Positions 35,256 through 55,234 of a stretch of DNA of 64,000 nt are shown here, in pieces. Position 1 is the stretch's first letter; every line of letters starts with the position of its first letter. The translations under genes and the position numbers were made by a program. This DNA comes from Manis javanica (lineage: Eukaryota; Chordata; Mammalia; Pholidota; Manidae), in assembly GCF_040802235.1 (NCBI RefSeq), contig NC_133161.1, positions 108,579,001 through 108,643,000 of the forward strand, read 5' to 3'. The notes under the pieces are model-generated. The model was not told the origin of the DNA. It ran no database searches and saw only the letters and a list, made by a program, of their open reading frames with translations.

Positions 35256-36576
35256 AAAAGTAGATGTGCCCTTTGACAGGTGGCTTGACTTCCTGTGATT
35301 TTGAGGACTCCACGGAGGGTCTTTGTGGCCTAGAAGCCACAGAGCTGCAGGGCCAGGCTTCATCCAGGCAGTGGCAGGGCAGAATATATACAAATATATT
35401 CTCCAGTACTGTAGGACATAGAGGGTGGAGCCTTTGGCGCAGACCCTCATGAATCCAGGCTCCTCACCACCAGATGGGTGGCCAGGCTGGGGATGGGGGA
35501 CCCAATGGGGCCTGTGGGGGGCCTTGTGCATGTTCAGCATCACTTTTGTTAAGAGCCCGTGGATTCCTGTGGGTCCCCTCACACTGTGTCTTAAATGGGT
35601 CCCTGAAACAATTCTGTTTTGGGGGAGGTGCTGGGCAGGCTCCAGAGGACTTCTGGCAGAGCCTGTGCGTGGTGGCTTTGGGAGCAGGCCCCATGGCTGC
35701 ACGTGCCTGCCCACATGACTTCTCTGAGCCTTTCCTTGTCTAGAGGAGGGGCAGACGCTGACGCTTTCCCTAGCACACCAGCATGAGGGTGGGAGGCAGC
35801 CTATGTCCTGTGCTGAGCTCAGGGCCTGGCATATTGGAAGAATTAAACAAATGCTGTGTTACTGTTCGTTCCTGGCACATTTTATGTTTGCAAGTGTGTG
35901 AAAGAAACCGAGGAGGCCAAGCTGTAGGCGCCAGTCTCTAAGGTCACCAGGGGTGTTTCACTGAGCCCTGAGGGCTGCAGGACTATGGTCTGGCCTCATG
36001 CTTAGAGCCACAGAATGGCTTGGAAAATCTGGTGTTTGATTCTGTGTGTTTTATCATAGATTTTGTCAGCCCTATCCCTTGGTTCCCCTCCCTGGGTTTA
36101 CATTTTAACATTGGGATCTCAAGAAGAGAAATGTAAAGGGCCTGCATAAATTAGGAAATCTTTGGGCTGCAGGAGAGCACACACCTGACTGGGGCCACAA
36201 GTGATCAGTGTCGGCTCCTGAAACCAGCACATGGAGATGGGTCCAGGGTTGACTCAACACATCAGTGATGTCACCAGGTCTGGGCTTGCTCTGTGTCTCT
36301 TCTCCACCACCTACAAGATGCTGACAGCTTTTTCCTTTGTCCTTGTCTCCTCATGGGTGCAGGACAGCTGCTGCAGTGCCATTCATTACACGCTTATACA
36401 GCTGTGTTCACCAAAGTTAGAGGGGCCCTGACCTTCCCAGAAGGACCCTGTCCTGCTAAAAGCAGAACTGGGCCACATGCCAACTCTAAGCCACGGCACC
36501 AGTCAGAGGGGACAGGCTGTCTGTGCTCGGTTTTGCCCAGCCATGTACTGTCCCCCAGGCCTGGGAAGGGGCTTCT
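35256..36576. other. Single-copy segment between inverted L1s
   Basis: About 1.3 kb of unique sequence upstream of GCK exon 2; possibly GCK intron 1 or the region of the liver promoter/first exon. I could not identify that exon. It ends at GAAGGGGCTTCT (36565-36576), the target site of the next L1. Confidence 0.5.
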
Positions 36577-39500
36577 TTTTTTAATTTATTATTCTGGTAT
36601 CATTAATATACAATTACATGAGCAACATTGTGGTTACTAGATTCCCCCCATTATAAAGTCCCCCCCACAAACCCCATTAGAGTCACTGTCCATCAGCGTA
36701 GTAAGATGCTACAGAGTCACTACTTGTCTTCTCTGTACTATCCTGCCTTCCCTGTGCCTCCCTGGTACATTACGTATGCTAATCATAATACACCCTAATC
36801 CCCTTCTCCCTCCATTCCCACCCACCCTCCCCAGCCACTTTCCCTTTGGCACCTGTTAGTCCATTCTTGGATTCTGTGAGTCTGCTGCTGTTTTGTTCCC
36901 TCAGTTTTTGCTTTGTTCTTATGCTCCACAGATGAATGAAATCATTTGGTATTTGTCTTTCTCTGCCTGGCTTATTTCACTGAGCATAATACCCTCTAGC
37001 TCCATCCATGTTGTTGCAAATGGTGGGATTTGTTTTCTTCTTATGGCTGAATAATATTCCATTGTGTATATGTACCACGTCATCTTTATCCATTCATCTA
37101 CTGATGGACACTTAGGTTGCTTCCATTTCTTGGTTATTGTAAATAGTGCTGTGATAAACACAGGGGTGCATGTATCTTTTTGAGACTGGGAAACGGCATT
37201 CTTAGGGTAAATTCCTAGGAGTGGAATTCCTGGGTCAAATGGTATTTCTACTTTTAGTTTTTTTGAGGAACCTCCATATTGCTTTCCACAATGGTTGAAC
37301 TAGGTTACATTCCCACCAGCAGTGTAGGTGGGTTCCCCTTTCTCTGCATCCTTGCCAGCATTTGTTTTTCTTAGTCTTTTCGATGCTGGTCATCCTAACT
37401 GGTATGAGGTGATATCTCATTGTGGTTTTATTTGCATGTCTCTGATAATTAGTTATGTGTAGCATCTTTTCATGTGTCTGTTGGCCATCTGAATTTCTTC
37501 TTTGGAGAACTGTCTCTTCATATCCCCCACCCATTTTTTAATGGGGTTATTTGTTTCTTGGGTGTTGAGGTGTGTGAGTTCTTTATATATTTTGGATGTT
37601 AACTCCTTGTCAGATATGTTGTTTACAAATATATTCTCCAGTACTGTAGGATGTCTTTTTGTTCTGTTGGTAGTGTCCTTTGCTGTACAGGAGCTTTTTA
37701 GCATGATGTAGTCCCATTTGTTCATTTCTTATTTTTTTCTCTTGCCCAGGAGATTCTTTCAGGAAAAAGTTGATCATGTTTATATTCAAGAGATTTTTGC
37801 CTATGTTTTCTTCTAAGAGTTTTGTGGTTTCATGACTTACATTCAGTCTTTGATCCATTTTGAGTTTACTTTAGTGTATGGGGTTAGACAATAATCCAGT
37901 TTCATTCTCTTACATGTAGCTGTCCAGTTTTGCCAACACCAGCTGTTGAAGTGGCTATCATTTCCCTATTGTATGTCCATTGCTCCTTTATTGTATATTA
38001 ACTGACCATATATTCTTAGGTTTATATCTGGGCTCTCTAGTCTGTTCCATTGGTCTATGGGTCTGTTCTTGTGCCAGTACCAAATTATCTTGATCACTGT
38101 GGCTTTGTAGTAGAGCTTGAAGTCAGGGAGCATAATTCAACCCACTTTATTCTTCCTTCTCAGGATTGCTTTGGCTATTTGGGATCTTTTGTGGTTCCAT
38201 ATGAATTTTAGAACTGTTTGTGCTAGTTCATTGATGAATGCTGTTGGTGTTTCAATGGGGATTGCCTTGAATCTGTAGATTGCTTTAGGCAGGATGGCCA
38301 TTTTGACAATATTAATTCTTCCTATCCATGAGCATTTATTGGTATCTTCTTTAATTTCTCTCATGTGTGTATTGTAGTTTTCAGAGTATAAATCTTTCAT
38401 TTCCTTTATTAGATTAATTCCTAGGTATTTTTCTTTTTGATGCAATTGTGAATGAAATTGTTTTCCTGATTTCTCTTTCTGCTAGTTCATCATTAGCGTA
38501 TAGGAATGCAACAGATTTCTGTGTATTAGTTTTTTATCCTGCAACTTTGCTGAATTCAGATATTAGATCTAGTAGTTTTGGAGTGGATTCTTTAGGGTTT
38601 TTTTATGTACAATATCATATCATCTTCAAACAGGGACAGTTTAACTTCTTCCTTGCCAATCTGGATGCCTTTTATTTCTTTGTGTTGTCTGATGGCCGTG
38701 GCTACGACCTCTGGTTACTATGTTGAATAAAAGCAGGGAGAGTGGGCATCCCTGTCTTGTTCCCGATCTTAAAAGAAAAGCTTTCAGCTTCTTGCTGTTC
38801 AGTATAATGTTGGCTGTGGGTTTATCATATATGGCCTTAATTATGTTGAGGTATTTGACCTCTATACCCATTTTGTTGAGACGTTTTATCATGAGTGGAT
38901 GCTGAATTTTGTCAAATGCTTTTTCAGTATCTATAGAGATGATCATGTGATTTTTGTCCTTTTTTTTGGTTGATGTGTTGAATGTTGATGGATTTTTTAA
39001 TGTTGTAACATCCTTGCATCCCTGGGATGAATCCCACTTGATCATGATGGATGATCTTTTTGATGTATTTTTAAAATTTTGTTTGCTAATATTTTGTTGA
39101 GTATTTTTGCATCTATGTTCTTCAGGGATGTTGGCCTGCAATTTTCTTTTTTTGTGGGGTCTTTGCCTGGTTTTGGTATTAGTGTGATGCTGGCCTCATA
39201 GTATGAGTTTGGGAGTATTGCCTCCTCTTCTACTTTTTGGAAAACTTTAAGGAGGACAGGTATTAGGTCTTCACTAAATGTTTGATAAGGTTCAGCAGTG
39301 AAACCATCTGTTCCAGAGGTTTTGTTCTTAGGTAGTTTTTTGATTACCAGTTGAATTTCCTTGCTGGTAATTGGTGTACTCAGATATTCTGTTTCTTCCT
39401 GGGACAGCCTTTGAAGGTTGTATTTTTCTAGAAAGTTGTCCATTTCTTCTACGTTATCCAGTTTGTTAGCATATATGTTTTCACAGTATTCTCTCATAAT

Positions 39501-39853
39501 TCTTTTCATTTCTGTGGTGTCCATAGTGATTTTTCCTTTCTCATTTCTGATTCTGTTTATGTGTGTACACGCTGTTTTCTTCTTCATATGTCTGGCTAGG
39601 GGTTTATCTGTTTCATTTATTTTCTTGAAGAACCAGCTCCTGCTTTCATTAATTCTTTCTATTGTTTTATTCTTCTCGATTTTATTTATTTCTGCTCTAA
39701 TCTTTATTATGTCCCCCCTTCTACTGACTTTGGGCCTCATTTGTTCTTCCTTTTCTAGTTTCATTAATTGTGAGTTTAGACTGTTCATTTGGGATTGTTT
39801 TTCTTTCCTGAGGTAGGCCTGTATTGCAATATACTTCCCTCTTAGCACGGCCA
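36577..39853 (-). mobile_element. 5'-truncated L1, antisense, with 12-bp target-site duplication
   Basis: About 3.3 kb: T-run and 3' UTR at left, ORF2 to the RT N-terminal side at right. GAAGGGGCTTCT is duplicated at 36565-36576 and 39854-39865. Open minus-strand pieces include 39042-39848 (RT N-terminal half, 268 codons), 38641-39141 and 38137-38445. The RT box reads F-E-D-D (complement of 38619-38630) and the frame shifts at 38701-38720, exactly as in the L1 at 32185-35255. Confidence 0.92.
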
Positions 39854-49107
<9,254 letters not shown>

Positions 49108-49965
49108 GATCACAGGCCACGTGGAGCGCTGCAGACCTCCGGCCGCTGGACCTGGGCTTAAGAGGACACGCTCCCTGCAGGCGCTCCCAGCCTGGCCCGG
49201 TCTCCTTGTAAGGACCCTGGGCGCCTCCCATCCCTGATACCACTGCTGGAACGTGGGGAAAGGCTCCCGGCAGTCCTCTCTCAAACGCAGTTGATGGGAC
49301 AGCCCTAGAGCCTTGACTGGGAGGGAGCTGAGATGGGCAGGAATGGAGACCCCCAAAGTCCCTCACCTTTCTTGCTGGAATCGAGGACCCAGAAGAGAGT
49401 TGCCCAGTCAGGACTTTGTGCCTGCCTCCTGATGCTTTCAGCCTGGCTTGGCCACACCTGGGCAGCAACTCCGGAAAGGGGGTGCTCTCTGGGCCCTGTT
49501 GTGGCCTGGCCTCCCTGGGAATTCAACAAGCACAGAGGCAGCACCCCCCTCACCACCTAGGGTTGGTGCCAGACCTAGCGTTCCCCAGGGGGTGGGGGGC
49601 AGCTGCTTGCTTGCCTCGTGTAGTCGTTGGAAGTGGAGGCTGCAGGTACCCTGAGGACTGGAGATGGCAGTCCCTTTTCCCTCCCATACTGCCATTTCAG
49701 GAGGCCAAGCCTCCAAAGCCCCTGCCCTGGGGGGCCCTGTAACAGCAGAAGCTCCCCCAACCCCCAGGCAGGCCTGGGAGCACCTCCAGGATGTAAAGGG
49801 CTCCCATGGGAGAAAGATACCCAGGGCAGCACAGCTCGCACCCAAGGGACCACCTGGGCCCCTCTTTGCTTCCCAGATCCCCATGTACCACACCATCCTC
49901 TCCATGGCCACCTTGGGTAGGACTGTGTGGTATTTTTTTAATTAAAAGTTTAAAAAAGGCTAGAG
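49108..49965 (+). terminator. GCK: GCK 3' UTR with ATTAAA poly(A) signal
   Basis: About 0.85 kb after the stop, length similar to mammalian GCK 3' UTRs. ATTAAA at 49941-49946 is the first plausible polyadenylation signal; cleavage is expected near 49960-49970. No canonical AATAAA was seen before it. Confidence 0.65.
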
Positions 49966-51690
49966 CATGGCCTTGTCCACCATTCTTTGACCTCTGTGCA
50001 CAAGGACTATGGACAGTATATAGACATGCTCATGCGCACAAGGATGCTTTCAGGCTTCGCATGTCTTGGAATTCACCATGCCCTTAGCCCAGCTACTCTG
50101 GGCTGTGCTGAGCAACAGAACAGGCTGTAGGAACAGAAATGGGGTGGCCTGGATGGGTGGGGTGAGACTGCCTATGGGATGCAGATGGTGGGTCTACTGG
50201 TTTCTAATTGCTCAGTATCTCAGGTCTCCAGAAGTCCCCAGGAGTGTCTGGGAAGGAGTGGGGGGTCCGTGGGTTGAGGCTGATGTCTAGGGGCTTGTCC
50301 TGCTGCAGGTTGGTCTCAACAGGAATACCTTGGAGCCACAAGGGCAGTGCCTGAGGGTCAGGGATACATGAAGTCATGTCATTTCCGAGGTCCTTCCAGA
50401 TGCTGCTGGGTGGTGGGCCTATGTTGTGGCACTTCTACAGCCAGGCTGGGGGCCTAGTGCGCTGTCCCACATGGACACGGTTACATGCAAGCACACACTG
50501 TATGACTTCAGCATACGTTCACTTATCAGTGAGAGAGACTTCCTGTCAAACCTGGGCTGATGGTGTTTTGTGTAGAACCCACAGAGACTGGCAATCTGAA
50601 GCAGTCTCACCCTGCCTGGATGTTCTTTCTCTGGTGTGTCTCAGGTGGGACTGCCTCTCACCTTCTCAGTGCTCCTGAATTGGATTCATGCATCAGAAGC
50701 TTGTGCAAGTATCCCGTTACTTCATCATCACTGCTCACATGCTGAATCTCATTTTAATACAGGTTACTTCCTGCTTGTCCCTTGTTACAGTTCAGGGCAT
50801 TTGTATGATTTTTTTCAGATCCTCTGTTATATGTACTATGAATTTATTTTCAGGAGAGTAACGGCCATGTTATAAAATCCTTCCTTGTTATACAGAAGGG
50901 CATTGGGCCATGGACGGGAAGCCCTCCCTGCTCTACCAGCTGGGCTCTCTGTGTTCCTCACTCACAGGGCTGTGGGGCTGCAGAGCTGGGACCGGGAGCA
51001 GCCAGTGCCCCACCCCTTCTGTTCTAGAAAGTCCTGAGCCCCCAGCCCCTCTTTGCCCTGGACCTGCAAGGAGACTGGAAGGCTGCTGCTGCAGGACAGC
51101 CAAGGGTGCCTGGGCCCCTCACTCCATGGCTGAGTCCCCATGAGGGCCCATGACCCACTTTCACAGGAGTTTAAGGGGCTGCTTAGGGTCTGGGCAGTGC
51201 TCCATGCTCCAAAAGCAGAACATGCAGGTTCTGTTTGGGGTAATAGCCAGCTTAGGGCTGCCTCTGCCTCTGGTTAGAAGCCAGGGCCAAGCCTCTTCAC
51301 CAAAATCTCTGGGAATCCCTGGGGGTCTCAGGCTAGAGACCACCGTCAGAGCCACTCTCTGCCCTCCCAAGTGCAGTGGAGGCTCGGGACTTGCCCTTGT
51401 CCTAACTGTTCTCAGGACAGGTAGGTTCTGGGCTGGCTCTGCAGGACAGTCAGTCAGGGGTAACAGGGCCCCCGTTCAGTGGGTGCCCCTCATTCGGCAG
51501 GCAGAGTGATAAGGAGCATAGGCCTGCTTGGCCTTTGGGAGGCATTTGCACCTGCTGCTGCCAGGTGGGTGGACACCCGGATGCTACACGCTGGGAGCCT
51601 GAAGGTCATCCGGAATGTGGCTGGTGTCTGCCTGGGGCCCTGTCTTCCCCCAGCCCAGGCAGGGCTGCCAAGTTTGGGCCTGTGTTCTTC
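49966..51690. other. GCK-MYL7 intergenic segment
   Basis: About 1.7 kb without a recognised gene or young repeat. It separates the GCK poly(A) site from the MYL7 promoter. Whether MYL7 enhancers lie here cannot be told from sequence alone. Confidence 0.6.
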
Positions 51691-51696
51691 TCCTGT

Positions 51697-51722
51697 CCTT
51701 ATTTGGTGCTCCAGGTGATAAG
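51697..51722 (+). promoter_or_regulatory. MYL7: MYL7 proximal promoter: CArG box, E-box, GATA site
   Basis: CCTTATTTGG (51697-51706) is a perfect CC(A/T)6GG serum response factor site. CAGGTG (51712-51717) is an E-box and GATAAG (51717-51722) a GATA site that overlaps its last base. They lie 58-84 bp upstream of the ATG. Heart-specific myosin genes are commonly driven by SRF, GATA4 and partners. A TTAATAAT at 51731-51738 may serve as a weak TATA element. Confidence 0.65.
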
Positions 51723-51779
51723 GCTGAGACTTAATAATGGGGACTGTGGGCCCCTCGCAGTGACCAGGCTGCTGCAGAG

Positions 51780-51782
51780 ATG
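51780..51782 (+). CDS. MYL7: MYL7 exon 1 coding part: start codon only
   Basis: CTGCAGAG-ATG followed at once by GTGAGT donor at 51783. The exon thus codes for the initiator methionine only, an arrangement I recall for the human gene. The 5' UTR lies upstream; its start is not determined. Confidence 0.9.
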
Positions 51783-54113
51783 GTGAGTGCCGGGTGGGGG
51801 GCACCAGGCCAACAGCTTCCCAGGTGCTGTGCTTCAGGTTGGAGGAGCAGACAGTGACTTGTGTGCCTGCTTTGGGCCCAGAGGGGGTGAGCTGCAGGAC
51901 TAGGAAGAGGACCCAGACACAGGCTCTCCTGGAAATGTTCTGGGGAATGCATGGGGGGAGCCTTCGGGGAGCCAGGAAGAGGACCCCAGCCCACCCCCAG
52001 TGTTGCAGGCCAGCAGGAAGGCGGGGAACCGGGTCAAGGCCACAGCCACCAAGCAGGCCCAACGTGGCTCTTCCAATGTGTTCTCCATGTTCGAGCAAGC
52101 CCAGATCCAGGAATTCAAGGAAGTGAGTGTCCCCCACAGTCTGGCATCCATCCTGGCACCATGCCCTGCCTGCACCCCTCTTCTCTGTTGGTCAGTGGTC
52201 CTCGTCCTCGTCCCTGTCCTTGCTCCTCACAGTCCCCAGAACTCCCCCATCTCCCATCTTCCTGGGGTGGGAGCTGCTTCCCCCAGGAGACTGGCCTCCC
52301 ACTGCACAGGCCTTCAGCTGCATAGACCAAAACCGCGATGGCATCATCTGCAAGCTGGACCTTCGGGAGACCTACTCCCAGCTGGGTGAGTGCCCGTCGT
52401 CTGCTCTGCTCCTGCAGAGGCTCTGCTCAGAGTTGCTGGGCAAGAACAGGCCTACTCTGTGGGTCAGGCCCTGCCTTCCCTTCCACTGGCTCACACCTCC
52501 CTCCCCTGTCACCTCCCACCCCAACCCTCTTGTCACACCATCCCTCCATTCCACCCTTCACTCCCCAGAGTTGCCACAGGGAGGAGGGAGGGCAGCTTGG
52601 GCCCTGCTTAGGAATGCCCAGGGTCCCTGAGGCCGTCTTGTGCCTCTCCACAGGGAAGGTGGGTGTACCTGAGGAGGAGCTGGATGCCATGCTGCAGGAG
52701 GGGAAGGGCCCCATTAATTTCACAGTCTTCCTCACACTCTTTGGGGAAAAGCTGAATGGTAAGCCTGGGCAGGCTGGATGCCCCGGCAGGACAGCAAGCT
52801 TAAGCTCTGCCCAAATCCCATCTGAACTCTGCCTGTACCCCATTTGGACCCCACCTGGCCCCTACCTGGGCCCCATCCGAACCCCACCTGGGCTGATCTG
52901 AACCCCTCCTGGATTCCACCTGGACCCCATCTGAACCCCTCCTGGACCCCACCTGAACCCCATCTGAACCCCTCCTGGACCCCACCTGGATCCTACCTGG
53001 GCCCTGTCCACCTCTCACCTGGCCTTTGCTCACACACTCAGACTCATGGGCATCAGTCACCTCACTGGTCACTTTGGGTTGGGAAATGGGAGATCAAATC
53101 CAGGTCTCCCAGCCAGGCCTGCCTACCTCAGAATGACAACAGATGGTGACCCCTTGAGCCCCAAGAGGCACTGTATATTGGGGAGCACCCTCCCACTGCT
53201 CCTGGGATGTGGAGGTCCCCTGCACCCTGGATTCTTGCTGGGTCGGGCTGGGCAGGCTGGAACGTGAGCTCACCTGGCTCCCTTGGCCTCCCAGGGACAG
53301 ACCCTGAGGAAGCCATCCTGAGTGCCTTCCGTGTGTTTGACCCCAGTGGCAAGGGCGTGGTGAGCAAGGAGGAGTAAGTGGAGCCCGGAATGGGGACAGG
53401 GGCACTATGTCCGAGCAGGGGGGCCCTCTGCTCTGGGGGTGTGGCTGCCTCCCCCAGGCTCTCCCCCTGCTCCCCATCCCCCACAGGTTCAAGCAGCTTC
53501 TCATGACCCAGGCAGACAAATTCTCTCTGGCTGAGGTAAGGACCCCCTGTGGACTTCCACACCCTTCCCTGGCCCCTTTGCAGGGCCCTCACCCTGCAGG
53601 ACATGCGAGGCCTTGGGAACCCACTGCCCTCTCGGAGGCAGTTATCTGGGTGAGGTGCCAGGCTGGGAGGGCTGTGTGTACTGAGCCCTGGGTTTTGGGG
53701 GAAGCATCACACCCCCCCAGCACCTGGAAGAGGCTCGTACACATTGGGGGTGGCACAGAGAAGAGCAGGCAATGTACCCTGGCCAGGGTGGGCCCTTCAA
53801 CCCATGGCCCACTCATGCCCCCGCTCCCCAGTCTGCCCAGAGTCAGGCAACAGAAAACCATTAACTAGGGGTTTTGAGTTTGGGGCAGAAAAAGCCAAGG
53901 GCCAGAGTACAGCCCCAGTGGTCAGGGTGAGGGTCCCAGTCTCCCTCAGGTCACGAACTCCAGCCCCAGGCCTCCCTGGCTGGGCTTACCTGGGAGTGGG
54001 GCTGCCCCCAGGTGGAGCAGATGTTTGCCCTGACACCCGTGGACCTGGCAGGAAACATCGACTACAAGTCCCTCTGCTACATCATCACCCACGGGGACGA
54101 GAGAGAGGAGTGA
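51780..54113 (+). CDS. MYL7: Atrial myosin regulatory light chain 2 (MLC-2a)
   Basis: Binds the neck of cardiac myosin heavy chain in atrial sarcomeres and tunes contraction through Ca/Mg binding and serine phosphorylation. Seven coding exons (3, 114, 76, 105, 79, 49 and 102 bp) give 175 residues and TGA, the human length. Seen: basic N-terminus with R-G-S-S-N-V-F phosphorylation site; first EF-hand loop [12 protein letters not shown] with all ligand positions; degenerate later EF-hands (F-D-P-S-G-K-G-V-V lacks the full set); C-terminal Y-I-I-T-H-G-D-E. It starts 2.7 kb after the GCK stop on the same strand. Reported range includes introns. Confidence 0.98.
52009..52122 (+). CDS. MYL7: MYL7 exon 2
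   Basis: 114 bp (38 codons) after GTTGCAG and before GTGAGT: A-S-R-K-A-G to I-Q-E-F-K-E. N-terminal extension and start of the first EF-hand helix. Residues N-R-V-K-A-T differ from human T-R-G-K-V-A. Confidence 0.98.
52310..52385 (+). CDS. MYL7: MYL7 exon 3
   Basis: 76 bp after ACTGCACAG and before GTGAGT; contains the complete canonical EF-hand loop D-x-N-x-D-G-x-I with a final acidic residue. Confidence 0.98.
52654..52758 (+). CDS. MYL7: MYL7 exon 4
   Basis: 105 bp after TCTCCACAG and before [18 protein letters not shown] and [13 protein letters not shown]. Second, non-binding EF-hand. Confidence 0.98.
52822..53023 (+). repeat. 11-bp minisatellite in MYL7 intron 4
   Basis: About 18 imperfect copies of CTGRACCCCAY. 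The middle part (about 52890-52990) has a higher-order period of 33 bp (three 11-mers). It starts 64 bp after the exon 4 donor. Both strands stay open because the unit is poor in stops. Confidence 0.9.
53295..53373 (+). CDS. MYL7: MYL7 exon 5
   Basis: 79 bp after CCTCCCAG and before [20 protein letters not shown] and the third EF-hand loop, which lacks standard ligands. Ends with two bases of a glutamate codon. Confidence 0.98.
53487..53535 (+). CDS. MYL7: MYL7 exon 6
   Basis: 49 bp after CCCACAG and before [22 protein letters not shown]. Confidence 0.98.
54012..54113 (+). CDS. MYL7: MYL7 exon 7 with stop codon
   Basis: 102 bp after [18 protein letters not shown] to H-G-D-E-R-E-E and TGA at 54111-54113. 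Confidence 0.98.
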   Translation: MEQMFALTPVDLAGNIDYKSLCYIITHGDEREE

Positions 54114-54158
54114 CCCAGGGGTGGCTGTGACCCAGGGCCAGATCCTCGGGGACACCCC

Positions 54159-54164
54159 AATAAA
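54159..54164 (+). terminator. MYL7: MYL7 poly(A) signal
   Basis: AATAAA 46 bp after the stop codon; cleavage expected near 54178-54185. The very short 3' UTR fits the family. Confidence 0.9.
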
Positions 54165-54933
54165 CATTATTTCTGAACGAGGCCTGCAGTGGTGGCCTGT
54201 CTGTTACTGATGGGGTGGGGCCAGCCAAGGGGGTCTGAGGGTGATGCTGTGCTGGGAGAATGGGCCAGGCCTCTTGCCAGCCCACCCCAACACACCCCAG
54301 GCCACCTGGACCCTGGAACCGTGCATGCTGCCAGGACAGTGGGTGAACAGAACCAGGTGGGTGTTAAAATTCTACACTGATGTCAAAAAGTGAGGGATAA
54401 CTTTATAATTCAAGCCTCCAGAGGGAAAAGCGGTGGTTGACTCTGAAATGGACCAAGAAGTTTGCAGGTGTCTTCCCCAGGGCGCCCCGCGCCCCTCCTG
54501 GCAGATTCTGTGGGATCTCCGCCCCTTTCCTCCTTTTTGAGCTTTCCTGCAATGCTTTATGTTGTTAATGACTAAGAGCTAGGCAAATACCAAGTGGGAG
54601 GGTGAGGAACTCCCCTGTCCTGTGCGCAGGAGCTGGTGGGCTCCCACCGGCACTCCTGACTCCCCATCCACACATCTGCTCTTAGAATCCTCCTCTGAAC
54701 CAGTCTTGGTTCCCCATGAATTAACAAGTAAATAAAACCTTTGACAGGTGATCATTTTATATCTATGGACAAGTCATGCTTCTGCTTTTAAAAACGTTTT
54801 CTGTTCACACTTTGGGTGTGGTCACCTCATGAACTATATCCTTCCCCCCTGCCATTAGTCTAGAGTTTGTGTATTTGAGAGACAAAAGAGACAGAGACCA
54901 AGGCAGAGAAGGGGTTTGACCTAGGAGCTGCAT

Positions 54934-55234
54934 CAGGGCTGTATTGCCCAATATGCTCCCCGCTGGCCCCTGTGGCTTTTGAGCACTTGAATATGGCCAG
55001 TGTGAACTGGACACCGTAGTTTGAAGGTTTGGTAGAAAAAAGAATGTAAAATATCTCAACAATTTAAACATTGATTACATGTTGAAATGATAGTATTTTC
55101 AATATACGAGATTGCATGGAAATAGTTACTTTACCTATTTCTTTTTACTTCCTTAACGTGGCTACTAGTAAATTTTAAATGATGTATTTGGTTCTCATTT
55201 CTGGCCAACCTGACCTTTTTACTGGACAGTGCTG
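54934..55234. repeat. Old DNA-transposon-type repeat with terminal inverted repeats
   Basis: Starts CAGGGCTGTATTGCCCAA and ends TTACTGGACAGTGCTG; the ends are imperfect inverted repeats. The interior matches a common mammalian repeat containing 'gagcacttgaatatggcc' and 'aaagaatgtaaaatatctc'. Probably a non-autonomous hAT-type element; family not named. Confidence 0.6.

Noticed and set aside
36231-36278. ATG-containing short frame ending in a GTCTGG donor-like site, considered as liver first exon of GCK
   Set aside because: Frame does not end in phase 0, donor is weak, and residues do not resemble known liver N-termini.
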